Of a stretch of 7,382 nucleotides of DNA, positions 1 through 6,694 are shown piece after piece (the stretch's first letter is position 1; each line of letters begins with the position of its first letter). Both the position numbers and the translations under genes were made by a program. Origin of the DNA: Oscillospiraceae bacterium (GTDB lineage Bacteria > Bacillota > Clostridia > Oscillospirales > Acutalibacteraceae); the NCBI GenBank assembly GCA_031267335.1, contig JAIRZH010000007.1, forward strand, positions 1 through 7,382, in the 5' to 3' direction. The notes beneath the pieces are model-generated. The model was not told where the DNA came from and ran no database searches. It saw only the letters and a list, made by a program, of their open reading frames with translations.

Positions 1-18
1 ATTTATATCTATTAACAT
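1..18 (-). CDS. possible start of a divergent gene, truncated by the window edge
   Basis: On the minus strand an ATG at 18-16 opens a frame reading M-L-I-D-I-N before the window ends. It is preceded by the purine-rich stretch AAAGGCGG a few bases upstream, which could serve as a ribosome binding site. Only six codons are visible, so no family can be assigned. The plus strand has no supported gene before 228, which fits a divergent arrangement. Chance occurrence is quite possible. Confidence 0.25.
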
Positions 19-227
19 TTTTACCGCCTTTACTATCAATATTTTTATTTTAATTTAGTTTTTTTCTTTCATTTTAATTTTTAGTTTAACTTTTTTTTTA
101 TTGATAGACAAGTCTAATGGATAAGAACAGGAAATTAAGTCTACAATTCCCGGTTTTTATGAGGATGAGAGAATTCGGAAAACAAGTTAGTTACTCATAA
201 ATTGGAGAAAAACATAAGGAGCGAACC
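19..227. other. A/T-rich intergenic leader before the small terminase
   Basis: This stretch is extremely T-rich on the plus strand up to about 100 and holds no convincing gene. CTATCAAT at 33-40 and ATTGATAG at 100-107 form an 8-bp inverted repeat. TAGAC and GTCTA at 105-116 form a small dyad with a 2-base centre that could be an operator. I see no clear -35/-10 pair. The Shine-Dalgarno sequence AAGGAG at 216-221 belongs to the gene starting at 228. Confidence 0.4.
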
Positions 228-605
228 ATGCCAAACAACAATTTTAAAGACTTAAACGAGCAAGCACGCCAGAATCTTGAAATCGCGGAAAAACATGGCG
301 CGGAACAGAATTACTTTTTCGTAACAACTTTCAAACGCTATATTTTTCAGCTTAAAACTCTTGACGAGCTTGAAAAAAATATAAAAGAGGAAGGTTTGAA
401 AATTGAAAGAGCGGCAAGTAAAAACGTAAAAAACGAAATTATGAATCCTTCGGTTGCCACCTACAATAAAACTTGCAATTGTGCAAATAAAACTGTAGCA
501 ACGATTGTCAGAATCATAACCGCACTTCGTAAGAATAGCGAAGGCGGCAATGAGCCTGATCCTTTACTGGAATTCATCAGCGGTCGGCGAAACTCGATTG
601 ATTAG
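228..605 (+). CDS. phage terminase small subunit, P27 family
   Basis: The protein of 125 residues is the probable DNA-recognition subunit of the packaging motor, which hands phage DNA to the large ATPase/nuclease subunit. The C-terminal half carries the pattern typical of P27-type small terminases, an N-P-S-V-x-x-Y-N-K segment at residues 73-81 followed by a helix ending near R-I-I-T-A-L-R-K (95-102). The N-terminal part is helical and charged, rich in Glu and Lys. The ATG at 228 is chosen because AAGGAG lies at 216-221, six bases upstream. The large terminase gene follows, as is usual for this family, but the two are separated by 186 bases that contain repeat E1; E1 begins inside the TAG stop codon. 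The assignment rests on the motif and position; no similarity search was possible. Confidence 0.72.
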   Translation: MPNNNFKDLNEQARQNLEIAEKHGAEQNYFFVTTFKRYIFQLKTLDELEKNIKEEGLKIERAASKNVKNEIMNPSVATYNKTCNCANKTVATIVRIITALRKNSEGGNEPDPLLEFISGRRNSID

Positions 606-722
606 ATTTCTTTCTAAACCGTAATTTTAACCAAAATTGCTTTTTTGCAAAGAAACTCATTTGGAATATTAATACGCCTGCATTCGCTTTTGCGGAATCT
701 AACTTAATTTATAAAGAAATCT
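604..722. repeat. structured repeat element E1 (copy 1 of the E1/E2 family)
   Basis: A 119-nt element bounded by imperfect inverted repeats: AGATTTCTTTCTAAAC at 604-619 pairs with ATTTATAAAGAAATCT at 707-722 (14 of 16). A second, nested stem pairs 643-652 with 687-697, with one bulged T and two G-T pairs. The loop holds TTGGAATATTAATACGCCTG at 661-680, which is also found in slightly different form in the second copy at 6517-6632. Both copies begin at the 3' end of a gene, this one overlapping the small terminase stop codon. There is no T-run after the outer stem, so it is not a simple terminator. It may be a non-autonomous mobile palindrome or a structured RNA; no known family is recognised. 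Confidence 0.65.
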
Positions 723-755
723 GTTAAATACAAAGTAAAAAATTATCAAAATTCT

Positions 756-773
756 ATTAATTAAATTAATTAA
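756..773. repeat. two tandem copies of the 9-mer ATTAATTAA
   Basis: ATTAATTAA occurs twice head to tail at 756-764 and 765-773, just upstream of the large terminase ribosome binding site (GGAG at 779-782). It may be only low-complexity AT sequence; an AT-rich promoter part cannot be excluded. Confidence 0.4.
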
Positions 774-791
774 AAATCGGAGAAAACCAAT

Positions 792-2471
792 ATGATTAAG
801 GCTGAAAAATACGCAAAAGCAGTGATTTCAAAAGAAATTCCCGCTCCTAAATATGTTAAATTGCAATGCCAAAAGTTTCTGGAAATTTTAAAAAACAAAG
901 AAAACAAAAATAATAAATATTTTGTTGACTTAAATCTTTTGGAAAGACTTGAAAAAGCTTTGAAAGTTCTGATTATGCCAAGAGGCTTGAAAGCAGGTGA
1001 GACAATATATGAATGCAGTTGTGGCTATCAATGGCTGTTCTATACTTCAGTTCTTTGCATGGTTCACAAAGATAATCCGCAGAAAAGAAAATATGAGACT
1101 GCGATTTTAGAAATCGGAAGAAAGAATTTTAAAACTTTTACGATTGCGACTGTTTTTGTATTGCTTTTCTTGCTTGAACCAAAGTTTTCCAAAATGTTTT
1201 CCGTCAGCCCCGACGGAAGTCTGAGTCGGGAAGTAAAAACTGCAATCGAAGAGATTTTAAAAAGCAGTCCGCTTGTTTATCTCAAAGACGGAACGCCTCG
1301 ATTCAAAATCCTGCGTGATTATATTAAATTTAAACTTAATGAAAATCAGTACTTCCCGCTAAATTATTCGACAAGCCGAATGGACGGCAAACTCCCCAAC
1401 GTCTTTCTTGCCGATGAAGTAGGAGCACTTCCGATAAGTTATGCGATCGAAGCGATGAGAAGCGGTCAGCTCAACATTTTGAATAAACTTGGCTGTATCA
1501 TAAGCACAAAATACCCAACGGCAAATAATCCGTTTGAGGATGAGGTTAAATATGCAAAACAAGTTCTTGACGGCGTCTTGGAAGACGAAACGCTTTTTGC
1601 TTTGCTTTATGAGCCGGATAAAATTGAAGACTGGTCAACTGATGATTTAATTCTAAAGCAAGCAAATCCGGTAGCTCTCGAAATTCCTGAGATTTGGGAA
1701 GATCTGCTAAAGAAAAGGGCAAAAGCAATCGCGATGGAAAACGCAAGAGAAAATTTCCTGACAAAACATTGCAATATAATTTGCTCAAGTCAAGGGATTG
1801 AAACTTTCGTAGATATAAAAAATGTCCAAAATTGCCGTGTCAACAAAATTGACTGGCAAGGACGCGAAGTTTATCTGGGCGTCGATCTTTCGATTTCAAA
1901 CGATAATACCGCCGTGGCAATGGTTTCTGAAGACAACGGCAAGATTCTTGCCGAATCAATTTGCTTTATCCCCGAAGGACGGCTTGAAGAGAAAAGTCAA
2001 TTTGAAAAGGTTGATTACAAGCTATTCGTCAAAACCAAGAAATGTATTGCTTGCGGCAACAAAACAATAGACTACGGTACAGTCGAAGATTTTGTCTTCG
2101 GAATCGAAAAGAAATACGGCGTTGCCATCAGAGCGATTGGCTTTGATAGATTCAACGCGATGAGCAGTGCTCAGAAATGGTCAAAAGAGTATAGAACTGT
2201 TGAAATAAGACAGCATTCGGATACTTTGCATCCCACTTCAAAACTGCTCTATGGAAAAATTGTAAACGGAGAATTTGAATATGAAAAAAATACTCTTTTG
2301 GAAATCAATTTTGAAAATGCAAGATGCACTTACGACACAAACATGAATCGCTATGTTCATAAGAAGAAATCAAGCGGCAAAGTCGATATGGTCGTTGCTC
2401 TGATAAATGCTGTTTATTTGTTGCAGCAGGACATTATTTTTGAGGATCCGAATTTAACCTATGCAATATGA
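792..2471 (+). CDS. phage terminase large subunit (ATPase and nuclease), Terminase_1 type
   Basis: The 559-residue protein, a normal length for the family, is the motor and headful/cos nuclease that cuts concatemeric DNA and pumps it into the prohead. The ATPase domain shows a Walker A-like segment E-I-G-R-K-N-F-K-T at residues 107-115, a Walker B segment N-V-F-L-A-D-E at 203-209 and a coupling segment I-I-S-T-K at 236-240. The RNase H-like nuclease domain shows the expected acidic residues: D365 in G-V-D-L-S, D452 in G-F-D-R-F and D532 in K-V-D-M-V. A Cys-rich C-S-C-G segment lies at 75-78 and a C-I-A-C pair at 418-421. The ATG at 792 has GGAG at 779-782 upstream. This is one of the few undamaged phage genes in the window. 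The expected portal gene does not follow: only a short stub overlaps its stop codon. Confidence 0.93.
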   Translation: MIKAEKYAKAVISKEIPAPKYVKLQCQKFLEILKNKENKNNKYFVDLNLLERLEKALKVLIMPRGLKAGETIYECSCGYQWLFYTSVLCMVHKDNPQKRKYETAILEIGRKNFKTFTIATVFVLLFLLEPKFSKMFSVSPDGSLSREVKTAIEEILKSSPLVYLKDGTPRFKILRDYIKFKLNENQYFPLNYSTSRMDGKLPNVFLADEVGALPISYAIEAMRSGQLNILNKLGCIISTKYPTANNPFEDEVKYAKQVLDGVLEDETLFALLYEPDKIEDWSTDDLILKQANPVALEIPEIWEDLLKKRAKAIAMENARENFLTKHCNIICSSQGIETFVDIKNVQNCRVNKIDWQGREVYLGVDLSISNDNTAVAMVSEDNGKILAESICFIPEGRLEEKSQFEKVDYKLFVKTKKCIACGNKTIDYGTVEDFVFGIEKKYGVAIRAIGFDRFNAMSSAQKWSKEYRTVEIRQHSDTLHPTSKLLYGKIVNGEFEYEKNTLLEINFENARCTYDTNMNRYVHKKKSSGKVDMVVALINAVYLLQQDIIFEDPNLTYAI

Positions 2472-2524
2472 ACATGAATTTTCAAAATAAACTTAAAATA
2501 TTTGATTTATTAGATCTGCCCTAA
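2468..2524 (+). pseudogene. stub of the gene after the large terminase, possibly portal
   Basis: An ATG at 2468 overlaps the terminase TGA in the ATGA arrangement typical of translationally coupled phage genes. The frame gives 18 residues, M-N-M-N-F-Q-N-K-L-K-I-F-D-L-L-D-L-P, then TAA at 2522-2524. The last two codons and the stop already belong to hairpin E3, whose left arm starts at 2516. In this gene order the next gene is normally the portal protein, and a short amphipathic N-terminus of this kind is compatible with that, but 16 codons cannot prove it. I read this as the surviving 5' end of a gene removed by insertion or deletion at E3. Confidence 0.4.
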
Positions 2525-2654
2525 AACTGAATTATTTTTGTAAATTTCGAGAAAAAAAGAGCACAGAAATGCGTAGCATACTGGTTGTATGTGAGCAGTT
2601 TCGAGCACCGCATTGACCGATGGAATTTGCCAAAAAGAATCAATTTTAGGGCAG
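2516..2654. repeat. long imperfect hairpin element E3
   Basis: CTGCCCTAAAA at 2516-2526 and TTTTAGGGCAG at 2644-2654 are a perfect 11-bp inverted repeat enclosing 139 nt. Pairing continues inward with interruptions through the T-rich left side (about 2530-2547) and A-rich right side (about 2621-2640). Further stems are AATGCG (2568-2573) with CGCATT (2609-2614), and an apical hairpin CATAC/GTATG (2577-2581 with 2587-2591) with loop TGGTT. TTTCGAG and GAGCAC each occur twice inside. TATTAGA lies just outside both ends (2508-2514 and 2658-2664) and could be a target-site duplication. No coding capacity is evident. It lies where the phage head genes should begin. A small palindromic mobile element or a structured RNA is the best description. 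Confidence 0.6.
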
Positions 2655-2686
2655 GTATATTAGAATTAAAAAACGAGGCAAACATA

Positions 2687-3269
2687 ATGAAAATCCAAGA
2701 AATAGAAATTGAAAAACTTAAACCTTACGAAAACAATCCCAGAAAAAATGATAACGCGATTGAAGGCGTTGCGAAATCAATAGAAAGTTACGGTTTTAAC
2801 GTACCGATTGCCATTGATTCAAATTTTGAAATTATTTGCGGATACAAGACTTGAAGCCGCGAAGAAACTTGATTTGAAGAAAATTCCATGTGTTGTCAAA
2901 GAGGACCTAACGGAAATACAAATTAAAGCGTTTAGAATTGCTGACAACAAGCTTCATGAGCTTTCTTCGTGGGATAAAGATTTATTAAAAATTGAGCTTG
3001 CAAATTTAAAAGAGCTTGATTTTGAAATCTCTGATTTAGGATTTTCCGACTTTGAAATCGAGAATATTTTTGACAAAAATAAAAACTTTTACAGTTTTAT
3101 CGATGATCTGGAAAAGAATGATTTAATTCAAAATGCAAATGATTTAGATCATTTTGTTATCAGTTTTGTGTTTCCAAAAGAAAATGAAGAATTACTGAAA
3201 AACTATATAAAAGCTAACGGAAAAGAGCCGATTGTCAGAAAAATAATAGAACTTTCTAAGACTACATGA
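2687..3269 (+). pseudogene. ParB-like N-terminal nuclease-domain protein, frameshifted
   Basis: The first frame from ATG 2687 (GAGG at 2675-2678 upstream) reads a ParB-type domain start: I-E-I-E-K-L-K-P-Y-E-N-N-P-R-K, then the helix A-I-E-G-V-A-K-S-I-E-S-Y-G-F and the strand I-A-I-D-S-N-F-E-I-I-C-G. It stops at 2852. The next frame continues without loss as T-R-L-E-A-A-K-K-L-D to 3269. The break at about 2840-2846 falls in the catalytic G-H/Y-T-R motif. It is most simply explained by loss of two bases (for example TATATAC to TATAC), which would restore G-Y-T-R. Repaired length is about 194 residues. Stand-alone phage proteins of this type bind or nick DNA or accompany a DNA methyltransferase; no methyltransferase follows here. 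The frame could be intact in the real genome if this is a sequencing error. Confidence 0.8.
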
Positions 3270-3366
3270 TTTTGTAAGTTATATTTGGATTTTATGAATT
3301 GTCAAAATCTGCCGAAGCACAAATAAAATTTTAACCTAAGTATATTTAAATTAGAGGTAAATTGAC

Positions 3367-4382
3367 ATGCCGAATTGCGGAACTCAGTGTATTTTATGCG
3401 ACTTGCCGATTAGATTTGATACATATAAAGGCTGTTCACACGGATGCAGATATTGCTTTACTCAAAGAAAAATTAACATAAACAAAATCAAAAAACATGA
3501 AAGCGTGGAAAGTTTGAGAAAATTTATTAATTTTGAAAGAAAACATGAAATTAGCTGGTGCGATTGGAAAATTCCGCTTCATTGGGGGCGGTCTGAGCGA
3601 TCCATCCCAGCCAATTGAAAAGAAAATAAGAAATTTCTCTTAATTGTCTAAAATTGTTGGCAGAAACTCAATATCCGTTTGTAGTCAGTACAAAAGGCGC
3701 ACTTCTTGGTGATGACCAATATTTAGAGCTTCTTTCAATATGCAGTTGTGTTGTGCAGATTTCTCTTGTTTGTGATAAATATGACAAGATTGAAACCGGA
3801 GCACCTTCTTTTGAGCAAAGGTTGGCAATAATCAGAAAAGTTTCGCCAAAAGTAAAAAGAGTAATCGTCAGAATTCAGCCGTACATGTGTGAAGTTTTTG
3901 AAGATGTTTTCAAAAATCTTAAGAAGTTTAAAGAATCAGGTGCATATGGCGTAATTCTTGAAGGGATGAAATTTATCAAATCAAAACCAAATTTAGTTAA
4001 AGTTGCAGGGGATTTCTGCTATCCAAAAGAAAAGTTGGAAGAAGATTTTCTTAAACTGCGAGATGAAGCCCACAAGCTTGGCTTAAAATTCTATGTCGGA
4101 GAAAACAGACTCCGAAAAATGGGCGACAGTCTTACTTGTTGTGGAATTGATGGCTTAACGGGATTTATTCCGAATAAATACAATCTGAATCACATAACTC
4201 ATGATGAAACAAAACCTGAACCAACAAAATCACAAAAGAAAGTTGGTACAGGATGTTGTTTTAAATCATTTTATCAAAGTAGTCTTTACAACAATTTTTT
4301 CAAAGACAAAAGTTTTCAAAATGCAATGGAATATTATGCGAAAAATAAGTCTGAGCTGATAAAAGAAATTTTTGGATTGTGA
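3367..4382 (+). pseudogene. phage-type radical SAM protein, two frameshifts
   Basis: Starts at ATG 3367 with AGAGGT at 3353-3358. The N-terminal piece has the radical SAM iron-sulfur motif C-S-H-G-C-R-Y-C at residues 23-30 (CX3CX2C) and an extra cysteine group C4, C8, C11 just before it. The frame breaks in the G-run 3584-3588; removing one G restores L-H-W-G-G-L-S-D-P, a segment usual in this family. It breaks again near 3631-3633, where removing one A restores I-S-L-N-C-L-K-L-L-A-E-T, after which the frame runs intact to 4382. The repaired protein is about 337 residues. The central part (V-V-S-T-K-G near 3683, I-S-L-V-C-D-K-Y-D-K-I-E-T-G near 3755) resembles spore-photoproduct-lyase-like radical SAM enzymes. 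Late cysteine pairs (L-T-C-C-G and G-C-C-F) may bind a second cluster. Substrate unknown; the ParB-type neighbour makes DNA-related chemistry a guess only. Confidence 0.82.
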
Positions 4383-4480
4383 AATTTTAAAAGAATAAAA
4401 TCTTAAAAAGATTAAAGGAAATAAACAATTTATAACTAAATAAATAATAAATTTCAAATTTGATTTATTAGAATTAAATC
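4383..4480. other. AT-rich intergenic stretch with weak hairpins
   Basis: No gene is visible here. AATCTT/AAGATT at 4399-4413 and GATTTA/TAAATC at 4462-4480 are short AT-only stems. A further dyad, AAAAGAT/ATCTTTT, lies at 4485-4500 inside the neighbouring fragment. None has the G-C stem and T-run of a convincing terminator, so how transcription of the radical SAM gene ends is not clear. Confidence 0.4.
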
Positions 4481-4606
4481 TCAAAAAAGATAAATCTTTT
4501 GTTTAGATATCACATATTCATTTTTAGAATTGCAAAGATATTTATATAAATTTAATATTCTAATAGCAAAAAACTTACTTTTTATCAATAAAATATTCTC
4601 AGACAT
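4481..4606 (-). pseudogene. N-terminal fragment of a four-helix-bundle (23S rRNA IVS-type) protein
   Basis: Minus-strand ATG at 4606-4604 opens 41 codons to a stop at 4483-4481. Residues K-S-K-F-F-A-I-R-I-L-N-L-Y-K-Y-L (9-24) followed by N-E-Y-V-I-S-K-Q (29-36) match the first helix and the start of the second in the small four-helix-bundle proteins named after 23S rRNA intervening sequences. Full members have about 120 residues and continue with L-L-R-S-G-T-S-I-G-A-N after S-K-Q; here the frame diverges to K-I-Y-L-F and ends. The rest of the gene is not seen in any frame up to 4383. It is therefore a truncated remnant, lying beside TTGTACA repeats and opposite to the phage genes. Recognised from memory of the family, not by a search. 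Confidence 0.6.
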
Positions 4607-4614
4607 ACCCTTAG

Positions 4615-4642
4615 TTGTACATTGTACATTGTAAATTGTACA
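4615..4642. repeat. four tandem TTGTACA heptamers
   Basis: TTGTACA, TTGTACA, TTGTAAA, TTGTACA follow each other without gaps, then TTG starts a partial fifth. Each unit contains the palindrome TGTACA. The array lies just upstream of the four-helix-bundle fragment on the minus strand and of the tail gene on the plus strand, so it may have arrived with the former. It ends ten bases before the GGAG (4651-4654) of the tail gene. Confidence 0.75.
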
Positions 4643-4662
4643 TTGCGAACGGAGTGAGCAAA

Positions 4663-6661
4663 ATGGCTGATTCAGCAGAAATGTCAACGTCAAATCAATA
4701 TATCAAATATCACATAAGTGTTTACCAAAACTCGCAAAATGTCAGCAATAACACTTCAAATGTTACTGTTGATGTTTACTTCTGGCGCAGCAATAGCGGT
4801 TATACAACTTTTGGCATTGGAAATGTCTACTGCAAAATCAATGGATCGCAGTATTCTTCGAGTGTTTCAAGCAGTCAGAAAATAACAAATTCGGGGATTG
4901 TACTTTTTCAATGGAACGGCAATATTTCTCACAATTCTAACGGAACGAAAACACTCGCGACAAGCGCATGGATTAATCTCGATACGCCTCTGACAAGTAA
5001 TGAGCAGAGTTATTCTTATACTTTGCCGACAATCCCAAGGGCAGCAACTTTTTCAGATGCAACAAATTTTAATGATACGGATAATCCAAAGATTTATTTT
5101 AACAATCCCGGTGGATTTAAACTGTGTTTGAAAATGGAAGCCGTCGGAAACGATCATTTGATCGTCAGAGACAATATTTATCCTTCAAGTCCTTATACAT
5201 TTAGCTTAACGACTGCTGAAAGAAATTCTTTGCTTCAATTGGCGCCAAATTCCAATAATTTAAGCGTAAGATTTACTGTAGGAACATATCTAAGCTCCGG
5301 TGCTGGTGATTGGTCTTATGGCGACCGTGCAATGACAGTTGTCAGTGCAAACCCAAGTTTTAGTTCATCACAGCTTTCATATTATGATAATAATTCAAAC
5401 ATAACAAACATTACGGAAAACAACCAATTAATTGTTCAAAATCAGTCTCAGCTTTATATTAATTTTACGTCTGCTACTGCAGTAAATTCAACAAGTATTT
5501 CAAGCTATCAGCTCAACTTTAATGGTTCAACCTATTCTTACTCAAGTTCAGGAACAAAAAATCTTGGCACAATAAATTCAAGCAGCAATCTGACTTTATC
5601 AGTGAAAGCCATCGATTCAAGAGGGAATTCAACAACAATTTCTAAAACTGTAACTTGTATTGCTTGGCAAGCACCACAAACAACTTATCAGATTGCAAGA
5701 GTTAATAATTTTGAAACAGCAACAAATATTTTGGTTAGTACTACTATTTCAAGCGTTAATTCAAAGAACAGTTTGCAGCTTTTACAATATAGAACAAAAC
5801 CGTCGACAACTTCTACGTGGAGCGATTGGATCGACATCCAAAACAACATAAAAACACAAGCAAATTTCGATAACACAAAAGCTTTTAATTTTCAGATTCA
5901 AGTTCAAGATAAATTCGCAACTTCAACTTTTTCTTTTAACTTAAACGCAGGCCAACCTATTATATTTTTTGATACAAACAAAATCAGTGTCGGAGTGAAT
6001 ACTTTTCTGAGCAATAGTAATTCTTTTGAAACGACAAGTTTATATGTTAACGGCAAAAATTTAAGTTTTGACACAATTTATCCGATTGGCTCAATTTACA
6101 TGTCAGTGAGCTCAACTTCTCCGGCGACTCTTTTTGGAGGTTCTTGGACTCAACTCTATAACAGATTTCTAATCGGAGCCGGGTCTTCATATTCCGTAAA
6201 CTCTACCGGAGGCTCGACATCGGCATCGCTTACTACTTCAAATATACCAAGCCATAGTCATAGTTTCAGTGCAACAACATCAAGTACCGGAAGCCACACT
6301 CACGGCCTTGCAAGAGCTCCGGAGGGAAGTGGCTATAAAGAAAGTTACGGTTATACGACAACTGCTACAAGAGAGCAAACTACTTATTCGGATTCTTCCG
6401 GAAGCCATTCCCACAGTAAGCGGGACTACAGGCTTGAGCGGAAGCGGTTCTTCGTTTAGTATAATGCCGTCTTATTTGGCAGTTTATATGTGGAAACGAA
6501 CGGCTTTAGATTTTATTAGACTTCTTTCTAAACTTTCCGGAACACTTCGTTTTTTATTCAAAGCTCCTTGGAGTATCCATATATACGCCGGCGTCACTTT
6601 GAATAAAATCCGTAGGTTTAGAAAGAAGTCTATTGCAAATTACACCCAAAACCACTTTTAA
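4663..6661 (+). pseudogene. phage tail fibre/collar protein, frameshifted near its C-terminus
   Basis: Start chosen at ATG 4663 because GGAG at 4651-4654 is well placed; the frame is open further upstream only through the TTGTACA repeat. The N-terminal two thirds are Ser/Asn/Thr-rich beta-strand repeats like the DUF859-type minor structural proteins of Gram-positive phages. From about residue 469 a collar-type domain begins (I-Y-P-I-G-S-I-Y-M-S-V, then L-F-G-G-S-W-T-Q-L). It contains metal-ligand-like His motifs S-H-S-H-S, S-H-T-H-G and S-H-S-H-S. At about 6415-6419 the frame breaks; restoring two bases (GTGT for GT) continues into S-G-T-T-G-L-S-G and the family-typical end Y-M-W-K-R-T-A at 6485-6505. 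No stop follows there: the frame runs 51 codons through E2 to TAA 6659-6661. Acts in host binding at the tail tip. Without the repair, translation stops at 6459. Confidence 0.82.
6517..6632. repeat. structured repeat element E2 (copy 2 of the E1/E2 family)
   Basis: AGACTTCTTTCTAAAC at 6518-6533 and its exact reverse complement at 6616-6631 form the outer stem (one further A-T pair outside). TTTTATTCAAAG at 6552-6563 and CTTTGAATAAAA at 6597-6608 form a perfect 12-bp inner stem. The loop contains CTCC-TT-GGAG (6564-6573) and the palindrome ACGCCGGCGT (6585-6594). Size, stem order and loop sequence match E1 at 604-722. It lies directly after the usual last codons of the tail gene and before a separate terminator. 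The reading frame through it gives no recognisable protein. Confidence 0.72.
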
Positions 6662-6682
6662 AGTGGTTATTTTTATATTTTT
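6650..6682 (+). terminator. rho-independent terminator after the tail gene
   Basis: AACCACTTT (6650-6658) and AAAGTGGTT (6660-6668) form a 9-bp stem around a central T, which in RNA would open to a small loop. It is followed by a T-rich tail at 6670-6682. The TAA that ends the read-through frame of the tail gene lies in its centre. The stem reads the same on both strands with A-rich sequence before it, so it may act in both directions. Confidence 0.7.
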
Positions 6683-6694
6683 GGAGGAACCAAA

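Noticed and set aside
117..200. A 27-codon plus-strand frame in the leader
   Set aside because: It has no ribosome binding site and no recognisable sequence; it is likely chance.
604..722. E1 as a rho-independent terminator of the small terminase
   Set aside because: The outer stem is AT-rich, the loop is about 85 bases and no T-run follows; the large terminase gene also needs read-through.
1359..1788. Minus-strand frames inside the large terminase
   Set aside because: They lie antisense to a clearly conserved gene with all motifs in the plus frame, and their sequences resemble nothing.
2585..2686. Upstream extension of the ParB frame to 2585
   Set aside because: It would start inside hairpin E3; ATG 2687 has its own ribosome binding site and the domain begins there.
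3268..3309. Hairpin GATTTTG/CAAAATC after the ParB gene
   Set aside because: The stem is only seven bases, the loop is long and there is no T-run; too weak to call a terminator.
4615..4642. CRISPR array in the TTGTACA repeats
   Set aside because: The units are seven bases and directly adjacent, with no spacers.
5660..5876. Short frames on both strands inside the tail gene
   Set aside because: They are shadows of the Ser/Asn-rich tail coding sequence, with no start signals.
604..6632. E1/E2 as template and variable repeats of a diversity-generating retroelement at the tail gene
   Set aside because: The copies are palindromic, do not show adenine-specific changes, lie outside the collar domain and there is no reverse transcriptase in the window.
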